A stretch of 64,000 bases of DNA from Rhineura floridana (Eukaryota; Chordata; Lepidosauria; Squamata; Rhineuridae): NCBI RefSeq assembly GCF_030035675.1, contig NC_084495.1, positions 11,129,001 to 11,193,000 on the forward strand, in the 5' to 3' direction. Below, piece by piece: positions 21,504 to 31,639 of this stretch. The notes below the pieces were generated by a model, which saw nothing but the letters and a program-made list of their open reading frames with translations, searched no databases and was not told the origin of the DNA. How positions within the stretch are numbered: the first letter of the stretch is position 1; the number at the start of each line of letters is the position of its first letter. Both the position numbers and the translations under genes were made by a program.

Positions 21504-22130
21504 ATGGCAATCAGGAAAGTGGCTGAGACCATGGAAGAAATTATGTTTCAGAAAATAATGAATGAGATTGAGATAACGAAACAAACCCTGAGACAGGGTA
21601 GACAGGAGATGAAAAATGAATTTAGCAAAATGACGCAGGAGTTTAAAGAAATAGTGGATTCTGTGAGAGAGGAGATTGTTGAGATTAGAGATGAGAAAAG
21701 AAAAATTAAAGGGAAGATACAAGCTCTGGAGATTGGAACAAATGTAGAATTGGAAAAAGATCTGGAGTTTATGGATACTAGAAATAAAGCTTACTGTTTG
21801 GAACTTAACGTTGTCTCTGAAGAAATTAATGAAGATAATAGAGATAAAGTTATCAATGTCTTGGATAATTTTTTGGACTGGAATGATGTGATGGAGCTTG
21901 ATATAGAAAAAATCTATGGAATTGACTACAGATATGTGACAATGAAAAAATTCTTAAGAGATGAGCCAGTGCATTTTGTAAAAAAGAAGAATAGAGATAT
22001 GACTTTACAACAATATTTCAGCAACATATTCAGAATTGATGGCAAGAAAAGATTTGTGATAAAGGAAATTACCATCAGACTCTTATTATATGACTATGGC
22101 TATGACAGCAAGATTAATATGGGATACTGA
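21504..22130 (+). CDS. L1 ORF1-like protein, C-terminally shortened
   Basis: The 208-residue frame starts at an ATG after the leader. Residues 1 to about 85 are rich in Glu, Lys, Arg and hydrophobic heptads (EEIMFQKIMNEIEITKQTLR), predicting a coiled coil as in L1 ORF1p trimers. Residues about 88-160 (EFMDTRNKAYCLELNVVSEE and following, with the RDKVINVLDNFLDW block) resemble the ORF1p RNA-binding RRM-like domain of squamate L1 elements. Residues about 160-195 (VHFVKKKNRDMTLQQYFSNI) start the C-terminal domain. The frame then runs into the repeated 3' region and stops, so the usual C-terminal domain is cut short. The role would be RNA binding and chaperone activity in the L1 particle. Whether this shortened form works is unknown. 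Confidence 0.7.
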   Translation: MAIRKVAETMEEIMFQKIMNEIEITKQTLRQGRQEMKNEFSKMTQEFKEIVDSVREEIVEIRDEKRKIKGKIQALEIGTNVELEKDLEFMDTRNKAYCLELNVVSEEINEDNRDKVINVLDNFLDWNDVMELDIEKIYGIDYRYVTMKKFLRDEPVHFVKKKNRDMTLQQYFSNIFRIDGKKRFVIKEITIRLLLYDYGYDSKINMGY

Positions 22131-22464
22131 TAATGGAAGAATGGATACTGAAAATACTGGACTGAACAGGACTATTGAAGATGGAAGATGGAATCAATAT
22201 TGATATTGGAAGAATGGCTATTGAAATTATTGGATCAAACTGGTTTGACGAGATGGATTAATCTATATGTTTATTTGGACTATAGCTATGATAACAAGAT
22301 TATTATGGGATACTGATAATGGAAGAATGACTACCGAAATTATTGGACTTAATAGGATTATTGATAATGGAAGATGGAATTAATATTGATAATGGAAAAA
22401 TGGCTATTGAAATTATTGGACCTAATAGATTTGAATGAGATGGATTAATCGACATGTTTATTTG
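22092..22464 (+). repeat. 187-bp tandem duplication in the L1-type 3' region
   Basis: GACTATGGCTATGACAGCAA at 22092 recurs as GACTATAGCTATGATAACAA at 22278, and the TGGATTAATC...TGTTTATTTGG end recurs at 22254 and 22441, a spacing of 186-187 bp. Within each unit a shorter GATAATGGAAGAATGG phrase is also repeated. Confidence 0.85.
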
Positions 22465-22910
22465 GAGAAAAACTGAAAGATATATCTCTCAAGGAACTGA
22501 AACCTCTCTTTGACTTTTTGTGGGAAGAATAAAGTAATGTTTATGAGATTTGATGATTAATTAAGATAACTACTGGAGGAAAGTGATTTTATAATATAAT
22601 TTAGGAGACAGGATTGTTATATATTGTAGACTTATAACTGATCTGCGATAAATCGGAAGTCAACATTTTATTTTATTGTTTAATTATTTTTGTTTTGTTT
22701 TGTTTTTTGTCTTTAAAAATTTGAATAAAAATGAATGAAAAAAAAACACAAAATATATAGCAGAGCTGAGGTATACAAAGCTACTACAACAAATGCTCTT
22801 AAAATGCAGTGTGGGGGTGTGTCTGCTTTTGAACTGTGAGAAGGGGGCATCTTTGAGTTTGCAATTCAATCATGAATAATATTACTATTACTAATATTAG
22901 TAATACTACA

Positions 22911-23127
22911 CCGTGTGGTGTAGTGGTTAAGGTGTTGGACTAGGACCTGGGAGACCAGGGTTCAAATCCCCACACAGCCATGAAGCTCACCTTGGACCAG
23001 TCACTGCCTCTCAGCCTCAGAGGAAGGCAATGGTAAACCACCTCTGGAAACCGCTTACCATGAAAACCCTAACCGTAGGGTCGCCATAAGTCGGGATCGA
23101 CTTAAAGGCAGTCCAACAACAACAACA
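22911..23127 (+). mobile_element. tRNA-derived Sauria-type SINE with BovB tail
   Basis: The head has GTGGTGTAGTGGTTAAGG (A box) and GGGTTCAAATCCCC (B box), a tRNA-type RNA polymerase III promoter. The body is CTTGGACCAGTCACTGCC and GGCAATGGTAAACCACC. The tail GGGTCGCCATAAGTCGGGAT then AAGGCAGTCCAACAACAAC matches the BovB 3' end. A short direct repeat (ATACTAC) lies at both sides. This is the best SINE copy in the window, but is not a tRNA gene because it lacks a cloverleaf 3' half. Confidence 0.88.
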
Positions 23128-23325
23128 TACTACTATTATTATTAAATTTATATCCCTCCCTTCCTCCAGAAGGAGCCCAGGGTGGCAAATACAAACAAAA
23201 CCATTTAACAAGATAAGAAAAACATACTAAAAACAAAGTTTAAAACATTCCAGAACACAACTACCTTTTAAATACGTTCTGAAACACAGTTACAAATATT
23301 CTGAAACATAACTTAAGAACATGCT
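23128..23325 (-). mobile_element. L2-type LINE 3' end
   Basis: Reverse sense: a TATTATTATTAAATTTATATCC start followed by CCCTTCCTCCAGAAGGAGCC and CAGGGTGGCAAA, the hairpin-bearing 3' tail of L2 (compare 38660-38732), then the poly-A-rich UTR blocks. Confidence 0.65.
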
Positions 23326-23329
23326 TTCA

Positions 23330-23456
23330 TCAGTGATCTTCAGGTAAAGCTGGGAGAGACTTCTGCCTAAAACCCTGGAGAGCTGCTGCTAGTCAGTGTA
23401 CAAAATACTAAGCTCGGGGTCTGACTCAGTTATAAGGCCACTTCCTATGTTCTTTG
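23330..23456 (+). mobile_element. tRNA-derived SINE, 3' two thirds
   Basis: CAGGTAAAGCTGGGAGAGAC, CCCTGGAGAGCTGCTGC, GTCAGTGTACAAAATACTAA and CCACTTCCTATGTTCTT follow the order of the copy at 46410-46568. The tRNA-like head is missing. Confidence 0.65.
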
Positions 23457-23868
23457 AAGCCTTTCTGAGGCTGTGAGCACACTAGTCACCAGAGCAAAGT
23501 GTTTCCATTGGCCACACCTGTAGGGGGAATGGATTGATCTGCCAATCAGTTGCGAAATCCTTTTGAAGCTGAATTAAAACAACAACACCACTCAAGCTGA
23601 TCCCACCAGGTTTTACATTAACAAGGGGTGGGGTTTGACTAGCATCGTGTGCCCCTGTTTTAAGAAGAGAGAGGTGGAGGCACGCTGGAACCAGCAAAAC
23701 AGTGAGAGTGTTTCTACCCTGAGAATTGCCTTCTCTTCCTCGTAGACTGAAATGGCATTCTGACGCATCCAAAATACATATGCTTTCAAACACAGTAGTG
23801 ACATAAAGTAACATGAGAGGCCATGCCAGACTTACTTGGCTACAAGCCTCGCCATGTCTACTCAGAAG

Positions 23869-24267
23869 AAGGGGATGGAGGAGGAATTCAGTTCACATTT
23901 AAAGTCAAATCTGTCAAATTTGCACTTTCTGAAACAATATGAGAACTGAACCACAGCTATCCTTTGACATTTGCACTTATTCAAATTTTGCAATGCAGTT
24001 TGCCAACCAGTGTTTACAAAAAAAGCATATGTTAGGGGCAAGTGTGCATAAAAATGAATATGAGTGAAAATTACATACAAAAAATGCATTATATTAGGAG
24101 AAATGGCTTGCAAAAATATGTACCTTAGTTAAAACAAAAATGTCTTTGAAGAATTTTCATGATTTTTTTTTAAATCGCAGATTGCTACAAAAATGTGGAA
24201 AACTGAATTTAAGCCTGAAAAAATGGAAAGCTGAGAGAACCAAAATTGACAGAGCCTTCCATCCCTA
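23869..24267 (-). mobile_element. TAGGGATGG-family hAT-like element, exact 8-bp duplication
   Basis: The octamer CTCAGAAG flanks it exactly at 23861-23868 and 24268-24275. The interior (TTCAGTTCACATTTAAAGTC, AACCAGTGTTTACAAAAAAAGC, GAATTTTCATGATT) is the reverse of the copy at 3778-4222. The element sits inside an old ACTCAGAAGTAA-type palindromic repeat. Confidence 0.85.
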
Positions 24268-24329
24268 CTCAGAAGTAAACTCCTCTGAATGCAATGGAGC
24301 CTACTCCCTGATGAGCAGGGTTAGGACTG

Positions 24330-25030
24330 CAGCCTTAGAAATGTAGTAGATAAAATGGAAATAGATGTACTAGGTAAGGAAAAATGGCATGCCTCTTAAA
24401 TCAATTAAGCCCACAGCTTACCATGCGGGTGGTCATTCGTTTCCAAGGCAGCTGTAAGATGAGTGTGGCCAGCAATACGATCAGCCCCCCTACCTCCAGC
24501 TAATGAGCCCCTTTCCTTTATTACATTTTTATAGACCTTTAACGGCAGCCTAGAAAGGATCATATAGGCCCACTGTCTACTCATGTCTCTCTTTCAAAGC
24601 ACCACCAGCATTAACACCATGTATGGAGATCATGACAGTGTTTAATGAGGGGTTGCAGGGGCCGGGGGAGTGACAGGTATAATATTAAAACCAGACAAAG
24701 CACACAATGTCTTTTCTCATCCCCTCTCCTCCCCCACTCCTGACTCCAAAAAAAGAAAGTGTTAAAATATAAAACATTAACATAATAGAAAGTCAGCGGG
24801 AAAGCATCATTAGAAATCCTGGCAAAACTTTCTTTGCTCACTCGAGGAAATGGCACCTTTCATTTTGATTGCAAGAGAGAGAGTGCTAAAATTGTGCCAT
24901 CATTTGCGGGAGAGAGAGGGTTAAAACAAAAAAAGATACAAGTCAGCCTAAAAGTGACAGTTTTACAGTCTCACTACAGTGATTCCACGTATACTACAGT
25001 CCCATGGACACTCACACAGGAGGGGCAAGA
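24330..25030. other. No recognised feature
   Basis: AT-rich anonymous sequence. Confidence 0.4.
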
Positions 25031-25036
25031 TATTGC

Positions 25037-25120
25037 CCCTTTTTTGTTGTTAAGTGCCTTCAAGTTGATTACGACTTATGGCGACCCTATGAATCAGCGA
25101 CCTCCAATAGCAATGCCTAT
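25037..25120 (-). mobile_element. BovB-type 3' tail fragment
   Basis: TTGTTGTTAAGTGCCTTCAA and GACTTATGGCGACCCTATG, the reverse of the tail at 12467-12530, with the CAGCGACCTCCAATAGC stretch that adjoins the BovB coding end. Confidence 0.7.
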
Positions 25121-25124
25121 GCCC

Positions 25125-26120
25125 CATAGGTCCACCCCTAACACCACCTCTGGTTCTGAGGCATCATACCACCTCTCTGATAACATAGCTATTTTTTGCA
25201 AGCTTTCTCCCTTCCTCTCCCTTTTTTAAAATTCTGCGTCACTTTTAGCCGCATGCTGTCCATTTACACAAATTGTTTAAGGAAATGTTACCCTTCTGTG
25301 GTGTTAAGCCATTACATCTAGCAGCTGTGGAAGGATGCTGTTGCAAAACTGTCCCCAAGAGCCAACAATCTGCCCTTCTAATGCTTCAGCACCGTGACAG
25401 GAAATTATCTGGAATCCTTTCAGAAAAGCGTCTGCATGCATGCAGGACTCTCCCTGTGTGTTTCCAATGCAAACTCCCCCCCCCCCCAGAAAATGAAATG
25501 TTATCGATCAGAAATTCATTACCGTCGTAGTGGCTAACAACCAGTCAATTAACAAGCGACTATTTCAATGCAATCCTATACATGGACACTCAGAAGTGAG
25601 TCCCATTGAGTTCAATGGGTCTTACTCCAGGTTAGGCGGGTATAGCAGGAGCGAGGAACCACTTTTGCCTCTGGCTCTGATCACCAGTGGCATGTGGCCC
25701 ATGGAAGTTTGCCCAGAAAGGAATGCAACCCTCATCCTGAAAAAGGTTCCCCGCCGCTGATATAAGGCAATTCTGCTGCCTCATGTCTCCCTGTAATATG
25801 AACTATTTAAGCATCTGGCCCAGGCAATGCAGATGTGGGAAACTGGCATAATTGGTAATAACTATTTTTATTTCTCAGCTGGCACCCAGTTTGACTTCTG
25901 TTATGTTAATGCATTATGTTATCAATTAATTTTATGAAACAAGGCCTTTCCAAAAGTGGAAACATTTCCGTGGAAAAATAGAGTCATGGAAAATTTCCCA
26001 GGGAAGAAAAAGAAAAATCCAGTTTGGAAAATTTTCCATCTGCTCACAGCACAGGACCCAGACTTGGAAACCTTCTTGCTGGAGGAGTCGTTCTGGGATA
26101 CCAACTCTTCCAGTCTAGGA
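25125..26120. other. Mostly unassigned; a short palindromic repeat at 25563-25640
   Basis: CAATGCAATCCTATACATGG, then CCATTGAGTTCAATGGG and TTACTCCAGGTTAGG, is a copy of the CAATCCTA palindromic repeat. The rest is unassigned. Confidence 0.45.
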
Positions 26121-26126
26121 AGGGGC

Positions 26127-26240
26127 CTTTGATCAGTTGTAGAGCATTCAGCACTCCCACATTTCAGTCTCTGTCACATCCAGTTACGGCTGGGAAATGT
26201 TTCCATCTGAACCTCCAGGGAGCAGCTACCAGTCAGCGTA
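26127..26240 (+). mobile_element. tRNA-derived SINE, degraded
   Basis: GATCAGTTGTAGAGCATTCA (A-box region), GGCTGGGAAATGTTTCC and GAGCAGCTACCAGTCAGCGT align by eye to the SINE at 46410-46568. Confidence 0.45.
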
Positions 26241-26400
26241 GACCAGGAGTAGGCAACCTTTTTCAGACCGCATTCCCTTTGGGGCAACCTTCCAGGGGCC
26301 ACATGCCAGTGGGGTGGGGCCAGATTCAAAATGCATGGAGCAACAAAAGGAGCTGTAAGGGAGGGTTCCTGTGGTTGCACAGGGGTGGTGGTTGTTTTAT
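26241..26400. mobile_element. hAT-like element end (AGGCAACCTTTTTCAGA)
   Basis: GGAGTAGGCAACCTTTTTC then GGGGCCACATGCCAG resembles other transposon ends in the window, such as 27385-27430. Boundaries are uncertain. Confidence 0.35.
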
Positions 26401-26758
26401 TGCTTTGTTTTCATTGCATTATATATTTATTTGTGTTTTTAGCAACGTTGCAAGTCACTTGGAGACCTTCAGATAACAAGCGACTAACAACTCTAAATAG
26501 AAGTAGTCGTAGTATCAAATCAAATCTTTATTTACAGTCAGCTGACCATAAATACAGAACATAATATTAGATGTTATGAAATAAAAGACTACATAATAAC
26601 ACAAACTGCAACATACAGCATACTAGATTATAAAAACAACTTCATTCGCTTAATTGCCATTAACAATCATATGGGGTCTGGTCAAGATGGCCAAGTTCAG
26701 GAATTTTGGGTGGGCGCGGGGTCAGCAACTTTGAGCATGTGTAGTACCCCAAGGAAAA

Positions 26759-27145
26759 TTGAGATCCAGTATGTGGTATATTATGCAGAGCATTCAGAGT
26801 AAATATTCTTTGTCGGAGCGCTTGATCTGGACTATTGCAGCCATCCGATCCTTCCCGCATGACAGTGTTGAAGACCTTATCAGGATGTTAACTGTATGCA
26901 TGGTACCCTGAAGCCGTTGCCCTGTGCTTGCATGGTTGCTGATGCTGACTCCATTGAACTGCTCTTGGAAAAAGGAGCTGAGGTCAACACTCTTGATGGG
27001 TACAACCGAACAGCACTTCACTATGCAGTAGGAAAGGATGAAACCTGTGTGGAGATCCTCTTGGAATATGGGGCAAATCCAAAAGCACTGGATGGTAATA
27101 AGGACACGCCACTGCACTAGGCTGCCTTTAGGAGGAGGAGGAGGA
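26759..27145 (+). pseudogene. ASB8: Broken copy of ASB8 (ankyrin repeat and SOCS box protein 8)
   Basis: The sequence reads like the start of vertebrate ASB8: MWYIMQSIQSKYSLSERLI at 26771, FPHDSVEDLI, then HGTLKPLPCACMVADADS, ELLLEKGAEVNTLDGYNRTA and ILLEYGANPKALDG, which are the first ankyrin repeats. ASB8 is a substrate adaptor of cullin-RING ubiquitin ligases. The usual start Met four codons upstream of that Met is TTG here. A gap of about 10 nt near 26883 shifts the frame, and the Trp of the DTPLHW block is a stop (27118). Homology ends at 27145 in a GGA run, so about 125 of some 288 codons remain, without the SOCS box. No intron is seen across this stretch, which suggests a retrocopy, though I am unsure of the parent exon limits. 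It is non-functional. Confidence 0.85.
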
Positions 27146-27764
27146 GAATACATTTTCCCTTTGAACAGTAAGCTTGTTTCTACACCTGCTCACTCACTCA
27201 CTCTCTCTCTCGTACACATACTCTGTCCTCCATCCAGACAAGCAAGAGGTATGCGCAAAGTTCGAGGACAACATTCCAGCCATGCAAAAACACTTAAGGA
27301 GGGTGCAAAGTAGGGGGTGTGGCTGATGAAGGGGTGTGGCCTGGGGAGATGGGAGAGAGCATATGGTTGTGGACGGGCTGTACCCTGGGAGAGGCCTGGA
27401 GGGCTGTATTTGGCCCCCAGCCCTGAGGCTGTAGACAAGGCTGAGCTGGATGAAACGAGGGTAAGGAAGCTTTGCATGTCCCTACAGCTTCTCAAGAAGC
27501 AGTTGCCAGGGGAGCTCCCCTGCAAAGACTCCCACAAATAACAAGGGAGAGGAAAAACATTCTAGACTACCGACAACCAGGGGTGGAGAAGCCTGTTGGC
27601 TCACTGGCCCAGATCTTTCTCTCATCTGCCCTGCGAGACAGGAGGGCATGTTCTGTCAAACTTGCAGCTCTATGTAGATATCAATGTATACAAATCTGTG
27701 TCCTCTTTCGTGATTAATTTCGTCCTTTTTGATGATGCGTAAGTGACCATCCCTTCTGCAGCTA
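27146..27764. other. Transposon-end remnant and unassigned sequence
   Basis: A (GGA)n run follows the pseudogene. At 27385-27430 GGAGGGCTGTATTTGGCCCC matches the repeat near 8400-8580. The CTACAG|CTTCTCAAG stretch near 27486 looks like a possible acceptor, but I do not trust it as an exon. Confidence 0.4.
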
Positions 27765-27925
27765 CATTATTTCTTATTTATTATTATTTATTCGATTTAT
27801 TAGTCGCCCATCTGGCTGGAATACTCAGCCACTCTGAGCGACGTACAAGGCAAAAACATATAAAACATCAGAGCATCAAAAACAACAAGAGCAACAGAAC
27901 ATCAAAACATCAAAGCTAAACATTA
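27765..27925 (-). mobile_element. L2 LINE 3' end, young-subfamily type
   Basis: TTCGATTTATTAGTCGCCCA...GCCACTCTGAGCGACGTAC is the reverse of the hairpin and tail of the L2 at 40010-42970 (GTCGCCCAGAG...TGGGCGACTAACAAATAAA). Confidence 0.75.
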
Positions 27926-28413
27926 GGATTGGTCAGAGGGATTCCCCTGGAGGAGTGCCGCTGTCAGCGGGGACAGCTAGCTGTGGAAACCCTGGAATAC
28001 ACAAGTGTCAGTGTGGGGGGTTTTGTGACAGCACTCGCCACTACAGAGTACTGGCACCTCTTTTTTTTTTGCTGCCCATGGCAGCCATGTTGTGCTGGCA
28101 CCCACAGCAGGTTTAACAAGTTATGAGTACCAGCACCTCATTTTTTTTTACCAAAAAACACTGCATAGTGTAGACAGAAATTCATAGCAAAGTGGTGGGG
28201 GACAAAACGGAGTGGGCATACTGGTCCTTTTTGCTGACAAACCAGATCCATCAGATCACATTTGATCTGGCTAGATTCCTTGGTGTGGTTCTCTGTATTA
28301 AAAAGGAATGGCACGAGTCCCATCTGGTTGACTGCCAGCATGATTCAGGACAACGAACGTGGATAAAGAAAGCTGGATAATAGGAGGTTTGTAACTTTGT
28401 GTTAAAGTACTTG

Positions 28414-28550
28414 AGGGTGTAGAGAACCTTTGGCCCTCCAGATGTTCCTAAGTTACAACTCCCATCAGCCCCAGCAAACGTGGCCAATGTCCAGGGATGA
28501 CAGGAGTTCTTTTCAGCAACATCTGGAGGGCCACAGGTTCCCCACACCTG
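28414..28550. mobile_element. Palindromic hAT-like MITE
   Basis: AGAACCTTTGGCCCTCCAGA...ACAACTCCCATCAGCCC against CATCTGGAGGGCCACAGG TTCCCCACACCTG. It belongs to the family at 5937-6074. Confidence 0.75.
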
Positions 28551-28559
28551 ATGGATTAC

Positions 28560-29385
28560 ATTATATACGGTAGCATTTCACGTCTTTTGTAATGTGCTGT
28601 AGTTTATTAGTGCTGTTGTCATGCAGAATGCCAGATATTTTGTTTTATTTATTTTGAAATTTTCTCAATTGCTTTATATTCAAAGAATCTCAAAGCAAAG
28701 TACAAAAAAGCAAAAGCAAATGCAACACAATCTCATAATTTCAAAACATTGTACAAAGTAAAGCTCCACTGCCATAAAAAAGAATAACGAAACCATTGTC
28801 AAAAATGTGCGTATCGTAACGTTGTGCTGTTTTGTTTCGAGTGATCTCATTTCTCTGCATATTTGATAGCCTTTGGATTGGTCATTGTGAGAGCGGAATG
28901 CTTGACTAGATTGGTCTTCTAGATTGGACTAGGGCTCTTCATAAACTGTTCCCCTTATGTTGCAGCCCTCTAGTTATGCAGTACAACCACCCAGCCCAGC
29001 AAAATGTGTTCACAAAGTCCTGGGTGCCTCTGATGGGGACCTGCATGAAGGATGTCAGCTTGAATAATACAGAACTGACTCTTGCCATGTATGTACCTTT
29101 GGATGCACTTGGCTGTGATGTCTTCATTCTGTTCAGCGTGAATGTGAGGATAAGTGCATGTGTGTCTTTAACAAAGATTAGGAAAAAGGCATGGAGAATG
29201 TAAACAAAGGAGAACAAAAATAGCCAAGCCTGTGCAGATCAAGTTGCTCTGTACCAAAACAGAAGAGTCAAACTTTCCATACCCTTTTGCAGTATGTGTT
29301 GGAGAAGACCAGCAATAGTTTTTGCGGAGAGTAGAGTTCAGTATTGCTCATCATAAGCTTTCTTCGGGTACATCCATAGTGAAAG
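28560..29385. other. Unassigned, with a weak reversed LINE tail near 28640-28780
   Basis: TTTATTTATTTTGAAATTTT...TCAAAGCAAAGTACAAAAAAGC looks like a LINE tail in reverse. A 75-codon plus-strand frame at 28976-29203 has no familiar motif and is likely chance. Confidence 0.4.
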
Positions 29386-29389
29386 ACAG

Positions 29390-31571
29390 AGAAAAGAAAT
29401 GGTGGCTCAGCTGCTCAGTGAGGATGGCAAAATGATAACAGATGACAAAGAAAAGGCAGAAGTGCTCCATTCCTACTGTAGCTCAGTCTTCTTCCAAAAT
29501 AGGGTCTTTCATTCTCCTGGCAAATGTAAGTTGAAGGGGCAGGACTGCAGCTTGAGACTGATAGTCTTGACTGATGGTCAAGGAATATCTAATCATTTTG
29601 AACAAGTTCAAATCTCCAGGGCCCAGTGAACTGCATCCTAGAGTAGTGAAGGAACTGGTTGAAGAACTCTTGGAACCACTGTCTATTATCTTTGTGAAAT
29701 CATGGAGGATGGGTGAAGTGCCAGATGACTGGAGGAGGGCCAATGTTATCTCTATCTTCAAAAGGGGCAAAAAGGAGGAATCTAAGAAATACAGATCAGT
29801 CAGCCTGACATCAATGCCTGAGAAAAGTCTGGATTATAGATTATAAAATTTATCATTCTATAGTTTATAAGATTATAGATTATAACAGTCAGTAAGCACC
29901 TTGAAAACAAGGCAATGATTACTGGAAGCCAAAATGGATTGTCAAGAACAAATCCTGCCAAACTAATCTTATCTCATTTTTTGATCAGGTAACCTCCCTG
30001 GTAAGACTGTGGGAATGCTGTGGGCATAATATATCTCGACTTCAGGAAAGCTTTTGACAAAGTGCCCCATGAAATTCAGATTAGCAGGGTAGCTAAATGT
30101 GGGCTGGATGGAACAACTATCAGGTGGATCCACAGTTAGCTACCGAATTGTACTCAACGAGTGCTTATCAATGGTTCCTTCTCAAAGTGGGGGGAGGTAA
30201 CAAGTGGGATACCACAGGACTTCATCCTGGGTCCAATGCTCTTCAACATTTTTAGTAATGATTTGGATGAGGAGGTGCAGGGAACGCTTATCAGATTTGC
30301 AAAAGGATACAAAATAGGGAGAGGTAGCTAACGCCCTGGAAGACAGAAACAAAGTTCAAAGTGATCTTGATAGGCTGGAGCATTGAGCTGAAAACAACAG
30401 AATGAAATTTAAGACAGATAAATGCAAAGCTTTACAACTAGGAAAAAGAAACCAAATGCACAATTATAAGATGTGGGATAGTTGACTCAGCAATACTACA
30501 TGCAAGAAGGATCTTGGGGTTGATCACATGCTGAATATGAGCCAACAGTGTGATATGGCGCAAAAAAGGGCAAATGCTATTTCAGGCTGCATTAACAGAA
30601 GTATTATTTCCAAATTGCATGATGTACTAGTTCCTCTGTATTCAGCACTGGCTAGGCCTCATCTTGAGTACTGTGTCCAGTTCTGGACACTACACTTTAA
30701 GAAAGATGCAGACAAACTGGATTCAGAGGAGGGCAACAAGGATGATCAGAGGACTGGAAACAAAGCCTTATTTATTTGTTTATTTATTTTGTTACACTTA
30801 TATACCGCCCCATAGCCAAAGCTCTCTGGGCGGTTTACAAAAATTAAAAACATTGAACATTAAAAAAAAACAATTTAAAAACCCATACAAAGTTTAAAAC
30901 CATTAAGCACAGATAAACCAGGTAAAAGACCTGGGATCAGAGCTCAGCACATGCTGTTAGGATGACTGGGAGAAAAGGAAAGTCTTGATCTGGTGCCGAA
31001 AAGATAACAATGTTGGCGCCAGGCAAACTTCATCAGGGAGATCATTCCATAATTTGGGGGCCACCACTGAAAAGGCCCTTTCCCTTGTTGCCATCCTCTG
31101 AGCATCCCTTGGAGTAGGCACCCTGAGGGGGACTTTTGATGTGGAGTGTAGTGTACGGGTGGCTCTCTATGAAGAGAGACTGAAAGAACTGGGCATGTTT
31201 AGCCTTGAGAAGAGATGACTGATGGGAGATAGGATAGGACTCTTCAAGTACTTGAAAGGTTGCCACAGAGAGGAGTGCCAAGATCTCTTCTTGATTGTCC
31301 CAGAGTGCAGGACACGGAATAATGGGTTCAAGTTGCAGGAAGCCAGATTTTGATTGGACATCAGGAAAAACTTCCTAACTGTTAGAGCCATACGACAATG
31401 GAACCAATGACCTAGAGAGGTAGTGGGCTCTCCGACACTGGAGGCATTCAAGAGGCAGCTGGACAGCCATCTGTCGGGAATGCTTTGATTTGGATTCCTG
31501 CATTGAGCAGGGGGTTGGACTTGATGGCCTTATAGGCCCCTTCCAACTCTACTATTCTATGATTCTATGAA
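29390..31571 (+). mobile_element. CR1 LINE, 5' truncated, interrupted by an L2 end (copy A)
   Basis: Reverse-transcriptase blocks are readable in pieces: an early block ending SKTKLKS-like sequence near 29600, LHPRVVKELVEELLEPLSII, SWRMGEVPDDWRRANVISIF, and later sequence for GITSGIPQ-like and ARPHLEYCVQFW blocks. The element ends in the CR1 terminal repeat ATTCTATGATTCTATG. It has several frameshifts and stops (for example after the VSLTSMPEKS block near 29840). A reversed L2 end splits it at 30770-31167. Compare copy B at 49813-51133: the last 322 bp are almost identical. It cannot encode an active protein. Confidence 0.88.
30770..31167 (-). mobile_element. L2 LINE 3' end inserted in CR1 copy A
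   Basis: Read in reverse, the end of an L2 protein is visible (ATRERAFSVVAPKLWNDLPD), followed by the UTR and the ACCGCCC...GGGCGGT hairpin tail. CR1 sequence is continuous on both sides (CAAAGCC at 30766 and TATGAAGAGAGAC at 31168), so the L2 arrived later than the CR1. Confidence 0.88.
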
Positions 31572-31573
31572 AC

Positions 31574-31637
31574 TGCAAATGTGATTTATTTGGCTTTAAA
31601 TGCAAACTGAATTTGATGGAACAAATCAAACATTTGG
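31574..31637 (+). mobile_element. TAGGGATGG-family fragment after CR1 copy A
   Basis: TTTATTTGGCTTTAAATGCA matches the 3' part of the TAGGGATGG-family element. The identical stretch follows CR1 copy B at 51134-51182. Confidence 0.6.
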
Positions 31638-31639
31638 CA

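Larger units (their letters stand above)
20722..22748 (+). mobile_element. L1-type, ORF1-only retrotransposon (HAL1-like)
   Basis: A 20-bp exact direct repeat flanks the element at 20702-20721 and 22749-22768, so both insertion ends are defined. The order is a GC-richer leader with a hairpin at 20761-20778, a single 208-codon ORF, a 3' region with a 187-bp tandem duplication (22092-22278 and 22278-22464), an AT-rich 3' UTR and an A-rich end (GAATAAAAATGAATG then A8). L1-type target duplications and A tails fit. No endonuclease or reverse-transcriptase frame is present, so it would need another LINE's machinery. This is the layout of mammalian HAL1 (half-L1) elements. It could also be a full L1 that lost ORF2 before insertion. 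Confidence 0.8.

Noticed and set aside
22911-22990. tRNA gene
   Set aside because: Only the A- and B-box part resembles tRNA; the rest is SINE body, with no acceptor stem pairing.
27486-27541. Possible terminal exon reading LLKKQLPGELPCKDSHK
   Set aside because: It is short, has no second exon in support, and lies beside transposon remnants. Phase 0 would fit exon B at 7300-7385, but that is weak evidence.
28976-29203. 75-codon plus-strand frame after a CAG acceptor-like site
   Set aside because: The frame that would fit the acceptor stops early, and the longer frame has no motif.
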